A stretch of DNA of 64,000 nucleotides from contig NZ_RXFQ01000009.1 of the NCBI RefSeq assembly GCF_003951285.1, forward strand, positions 62,001 through 126,000, given 5' to 3'. The stretch comes from Variovorax beijingensis (GTDB lineage Bacteria; Pseudomonadota; Gammaproteobacteria; Burkholderiales; Burkholderiaceae_C). Positions 61,876-64,000 of this stretch are shown in pieces. Positions within the stretch are counted from its first letter, which is position 1. Each line of letters opens with the position of its first letter. Position numbers and translations under genes: made by a program. The notes below the pieces were generated by a model, which did no database searches, was not told where the DNA came from, and saw nothing but the letters and a program-made list of their open reading frames with translations.

Positions 61876-62484
61876 TCAGACCGGCGGCAGGGCCACGAAG
61901 GCCGGCAGCTTTTCCGCATCGGCGGCAAAGGCTGCGAGCGACGGGCAGTCGGCGGGTGCGACAAATTCGGGGACCATCATTTGCGTGAACCCCCACGCGA
62001 CGGCGCTGGTCAGGCCGGCCTGCCCGATGGCGGTTTCACCGGCCGGTACCGGCAGCTTCGCAATCTCGCCCTCGAGCCCCGCGTAGGCGACGGCCAGCTG
62101 GCCCCGCACCCGGTCGACCCACGGCGCATGCTGCTTCTCGGGCGGGCGCAGCTTGCGCTCGTAGACGATCTGCACCGTTTTCTCGCAGGCCGCGAGCGCG
62201 AGCCCCAGCACCCGCAGCGCATGCAGCCGCTGGGTGCCACCGGCCGGCATGAGGCTGCGGCCCGCGATGGTTTCCGCGTGGTCGATGATCAGCGTGGAAT
62301 CCATCAGCAGCGTGCCGTCGTCGCAGACCAGCGTCGGCGCCTTGACCACGGGATTGATCGCCTGGAACTGTTCGAAGGTGCTGAAGACCGAGATCGACCG
62401 GTGTTCGAACGCAAGCCCCAGCAGGCGCAGCGAAATGGCCGTGCGGCGCACGTAGGGGGAATCGAGCATGCCGATGAGTTGCAT
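61876..62484 (-). CDS. Glutathione S-transferase family protein
   Basis: A 202-residue GST: MQLIGMLDSPYVRRTAISLRLLG with Ser 9 (LDSPYVRR) as the likely catalytic residue, VVKAPTLVCDDG as cis-Pro loop and LMDSTLIIDH for the glutamyl moiety. The C-terminal domain is helical. Substrate unknown. It lies 41 bp after the SDR gene on the same strand. Confidence 0.9.
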   Translation of the reverse strand: MQLIGMLDSPYVRRTAISLRLLGLAFEHRSISVFSTFEQFQAINPVVKAPTLVCDDGTLLMDSTLIIDHAETIAGRSLMPAGGTQRLHALRVLGLALAACEKTVQIVYERKLRPPEKQHAPWVDRVRGQLAVAYAGLEGEIAKLPVPAGETAIGQAGLTSAVAWGFTQMMVPEFVAPADCPSLAAFAADAEKLPAFVALPPV

Positions 62485-62525
62485 CTTGTTTTTTCCTGAG
62501 GGATGAGGCGCAACGATAACGCCTG

Positions 62526-63428
62526 TCAGCGCTGCGCCTTGTCCTTCTGGTTCTGCGCCTCGATGCGTTCGCGCGCGGCCTGCCAGTCGTCGTCGCTCCA
62601 CTGCCGCAGCTCGTAGAAGTTGCCGCCCGTGGCCAGCGCGTTGCCGCCGTCCATCATGATGCTCTGGCCGGTGAGCCAGTCGCACTGGCCCGGCGCCATG
62701 AGAAAGGCCGCGAGGTTCTGCAGCTCGCTCATGCGGCCGGTGCGCGCCATCGGGTTGGTCTTCTTGCTGCGCGCGCCCGGCTCCTCGCCGGGATTGAGGC
62801 GCTTGCTCATGCCTTCGGTCGGAATCTCGCCCGGCCCGACGGCATTGAGGCGGATGCCATGGCGCGCCCACTCCACCGCGAGCGACTTGGTCATGACCTC
62901 GATACCGGCCTTGCTCATGGCCGACGGCACCACGTAGGGGCTGCCGTTGTCGACCCAGGTGACGATGATGCTCATCACGCTGCGCATTGCATCGCCCTGC
63001 TTCCACTTGCCCGCCTTGGCCTCGGCCACCCAGCGCTTGCCCACCGCCTGCGTGACGTAGAAGCTGCCGTGGAAGACGATGTTCGCAATGGCGTCGAAGG
63101 CGCGCGGCGAGAGGCTCTCGGTCGGCGCGACGAAGTTGCCGGCGGCATTGTTGACGAGCCCGGTGAGCCCGCCGCTCTGGAACAGGCTCTCGACCATCTC
63201 GTCGACGCTCTGCGCCACGCGGATGTCCACGCCGAAGGTATCGATGCGGCGCCCCGGAAACTGCTGGCGCCACTCGGCCGCGGTTTCCTCGCAGACCGAC
63301 TGGCGCCGGCCGCAGATGGCCACGTCGGCGCCCAGGCCCAGAAAGCGCTCGGCCATCGCGCGGCCCAGGCCGGTGCCGCCGCCGGTCACGAGAATGCGCT
63401 GGCCGCTCATGAGGGAAGGTTCGAACAT
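62526..63428 (-). CDS. SDR family oxidoreductase (2,4-dienoyl-CoA reductase-like)
   Basis: A 300-residue SDR: ILVTGGGTGLGRAMAERF, LVNNAAGNFVAPTESLSPRAFDAI and a catalytic region in which a YVVPSAMSKAG segment supplies an SxxxK rather than the usual YxxxK spacing (Y at VDNGSPYVVPSAMSKAG). The AAGNF motif is typical of peroxisomal-type 2,4-dienoyl-CoA reductases and related acyl-CoA SDRs. GGAGACC precedes the ATG at 63428. It is divergent from the CoA transferase gene, suggesting shared acyl-CoA metabolism. Confidence 0.87.
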   Translation of the reverse strand: MFEPSLMSGQRILVTGGGTGLGRAMAERFLGLGADVAICGRRQSVCEETAAEWRQQFPGRRIDTFGVDIRVAQSVDEMVESLFQSGGLTGLVNNAAGNFVAPTESLSPRAFDAIANIVFHGSFYVTQAVGKRWVAEAKAGKWKQGDAMRSVMSIIVTWVDNGSPYVVPSAMSKAGIEVMTKSLAVEWARHGIRLNAVGPGEIPTEGMSKRLNPGEEPGARSKKTNPMARTGRMSELQNLAAFLMAPGQCDWLTGQSIMMDGGNALATGGNFYELRQWSDDDWQAARERIEAQNQKDKAQR

Positions 63429-63575
63429 GGTGGTCTCCTTGGTCGTTGCGGCAGCGCCAAGGCAGGGAGCGCCGCCAACGCACATGCTACGCGCGCTGCC
63501 GGTGCCGCGGCTTGCGAAATCCGGCTCCCGGCACCGAGTGAGAATGGCAGCCGACCTGTTTCCTGGAATCCGCCC

Positions 63576-64000
63576 ATGCCAACTTCCACAGCTCCCCCCT
63601 TCCAGCCGCTTGCCGGCGTGCGCGTGCTGAGCCTTGCGCTCAACCTTCCGGGCCCCGCGGCGCTGCTGCGCTGCCGGGCCATGGGCGCCGCCTGCGTGAA
63701 GCTCGAGCCGCCCGCCGGCGACCCGATGGCGCACTACAACAAGACCGCGTACGCCGCGCTGCACGAAGGCATCGCCGTCCGCACCGCCGATCTCAAGAGC
63801 GAGGCCGGGCGGCAGCAGCTGCACGCCGAACTCGCGCAGACCGACGTGCTGCTGACCTCGTTCCGCCCTTCTGCGCTGGCCAAGCTCGGACTCGACTGGG
63901 CCGCGCTGCAGGAGCGGCATCCGCGGCTGTCGCAGGTGGCGATCGTCGGTGCGCCCGGCGCGCGCGCCGAGGAGCCGGGGCACGACCTGACCTACCTCGC
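63576..64000 (+). CDS. CaiB/BaiF family CoA transferase, N-terminal part (partial)
   Basis: 141 codons are visible before the window ends. PLAGVRVLSLALNLPGPAALLRCRAMGAACVKLEPPAGDP is the family III CoA-transferase N-terminus, and LLTSFRPSALAKLGLDWAAL matches the downstream helix region. The catalytic Asp lies beyond the usual position near residue 165, outside the window. These enzymes move CoA between carboxylic acids. Confidence 0.88.
   Translation, partial: MPTSTAPPFQPLAGVRVLSLALNLPGPAALLRCRAMGAACVKLEPPAGDPMAHYNKTAYAALHEGIAVRTADLKSEAGRQQLHAELAQTDVLLTSFRPSALAKLGLDWAALQERHPRLSQVAIVGAPGARAEEPGHDLTYL

Overview
The window is high-GC chromosomal DNA of a betaproteobacterium, most likely Comamonadaceae and Variovorax-like. 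This rests on gene content and order (dnaX-ybaB-recR beside the SRP RNA, trxA-rho, pst-pho with ppx and ppk), on small-molecule ABC transporters and CoA-linked catabolic genes, and on a family-typical interspersed repeat. No species is claimed. The window opens in the 3' end of moeA and closes inside a CaiB/BaiF CoA-transferase gene.

Layout. 0-4 kb: rnhA, a methyltransferase divergent from gloB with interlocking start codons, and the lipoprotein transglycosylase mltD. 3.8-6.6 kb: an NMT1/THI5-type ABC importer with an attenuating terminator behind its binding-protein gene. 6.7-11 kb: a MAPEG protein, recR, ybaB, dnaX (with an A9 slippery tract that predicts a short gamma form), the 4.5S SRP RNA and a YegP-like protein. 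11-18 kb: a flavoprotein coupled to an AddA/AddB-type recombinational repair pair. 18-25 kb: trxA, rho, an oxidoreductase, ribosomal protein L31 type B, a membrane glycosyltransferase-like protein and a MATE exporter.

24.8-38.9 kb is a phosphate-homeostasis block. phoR, phoB, phoU and pstBACS lie on the minus strand; ppx diverges from pstS; ppk1-sixA and an OlsB-like N-acyltransferase follow. Clear 11-bp-period Pho boxes sit between pstS and ppx and upstream of ppk1, so PhoB probably co-ordinates uptake, polyphosphate synthesis and polyphosphate hydrolysis. Two tandem paralogous lipoproteins of unknown function interrupt the block.

39-44 kb: a cNMP-binding/thioredoxin-reductase-like fusion, a Nu-class GST, tRNA-Pro(TGG) and tRNA-Arg(TCT). 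Next to tRNA-Arg lies a decayed tyrosine-integrase gene with repeats, then a diverged copy of the 138-bp leader of the first lipoprotein gene driving a 27-residue hydrophobic peptide, then a probably frameshifted membrane-protein gene.

43.9-58 kb is a catabolic island. Twelve tightly packed minus-strand genes (binding protein, ATPase, two permeases, class II aldolase, TauD-type dioxygenase, GntR regulator, SDR, aminotransferase, alpha/beta hydrolase, M20 amidohydrolase, bicupin) diverge from an amidase, a small membrane protein and a D-threonine-aldolase-type enzyme. A perfect 9-bp inverted repeat with a 17-bp spacer lies in the divergent promoter region and is the best operator candidate for the GntR regulator. 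The substrate is unknown; the enzymes suggest a nitrogen-containing amide or ureido compound. 58-64 kb: an enoyl-CoA hydratase, a Tat-exported PhoX-type phosphatase, a DUF488 protein, a GST, an SDR and the partial CoA transferase.
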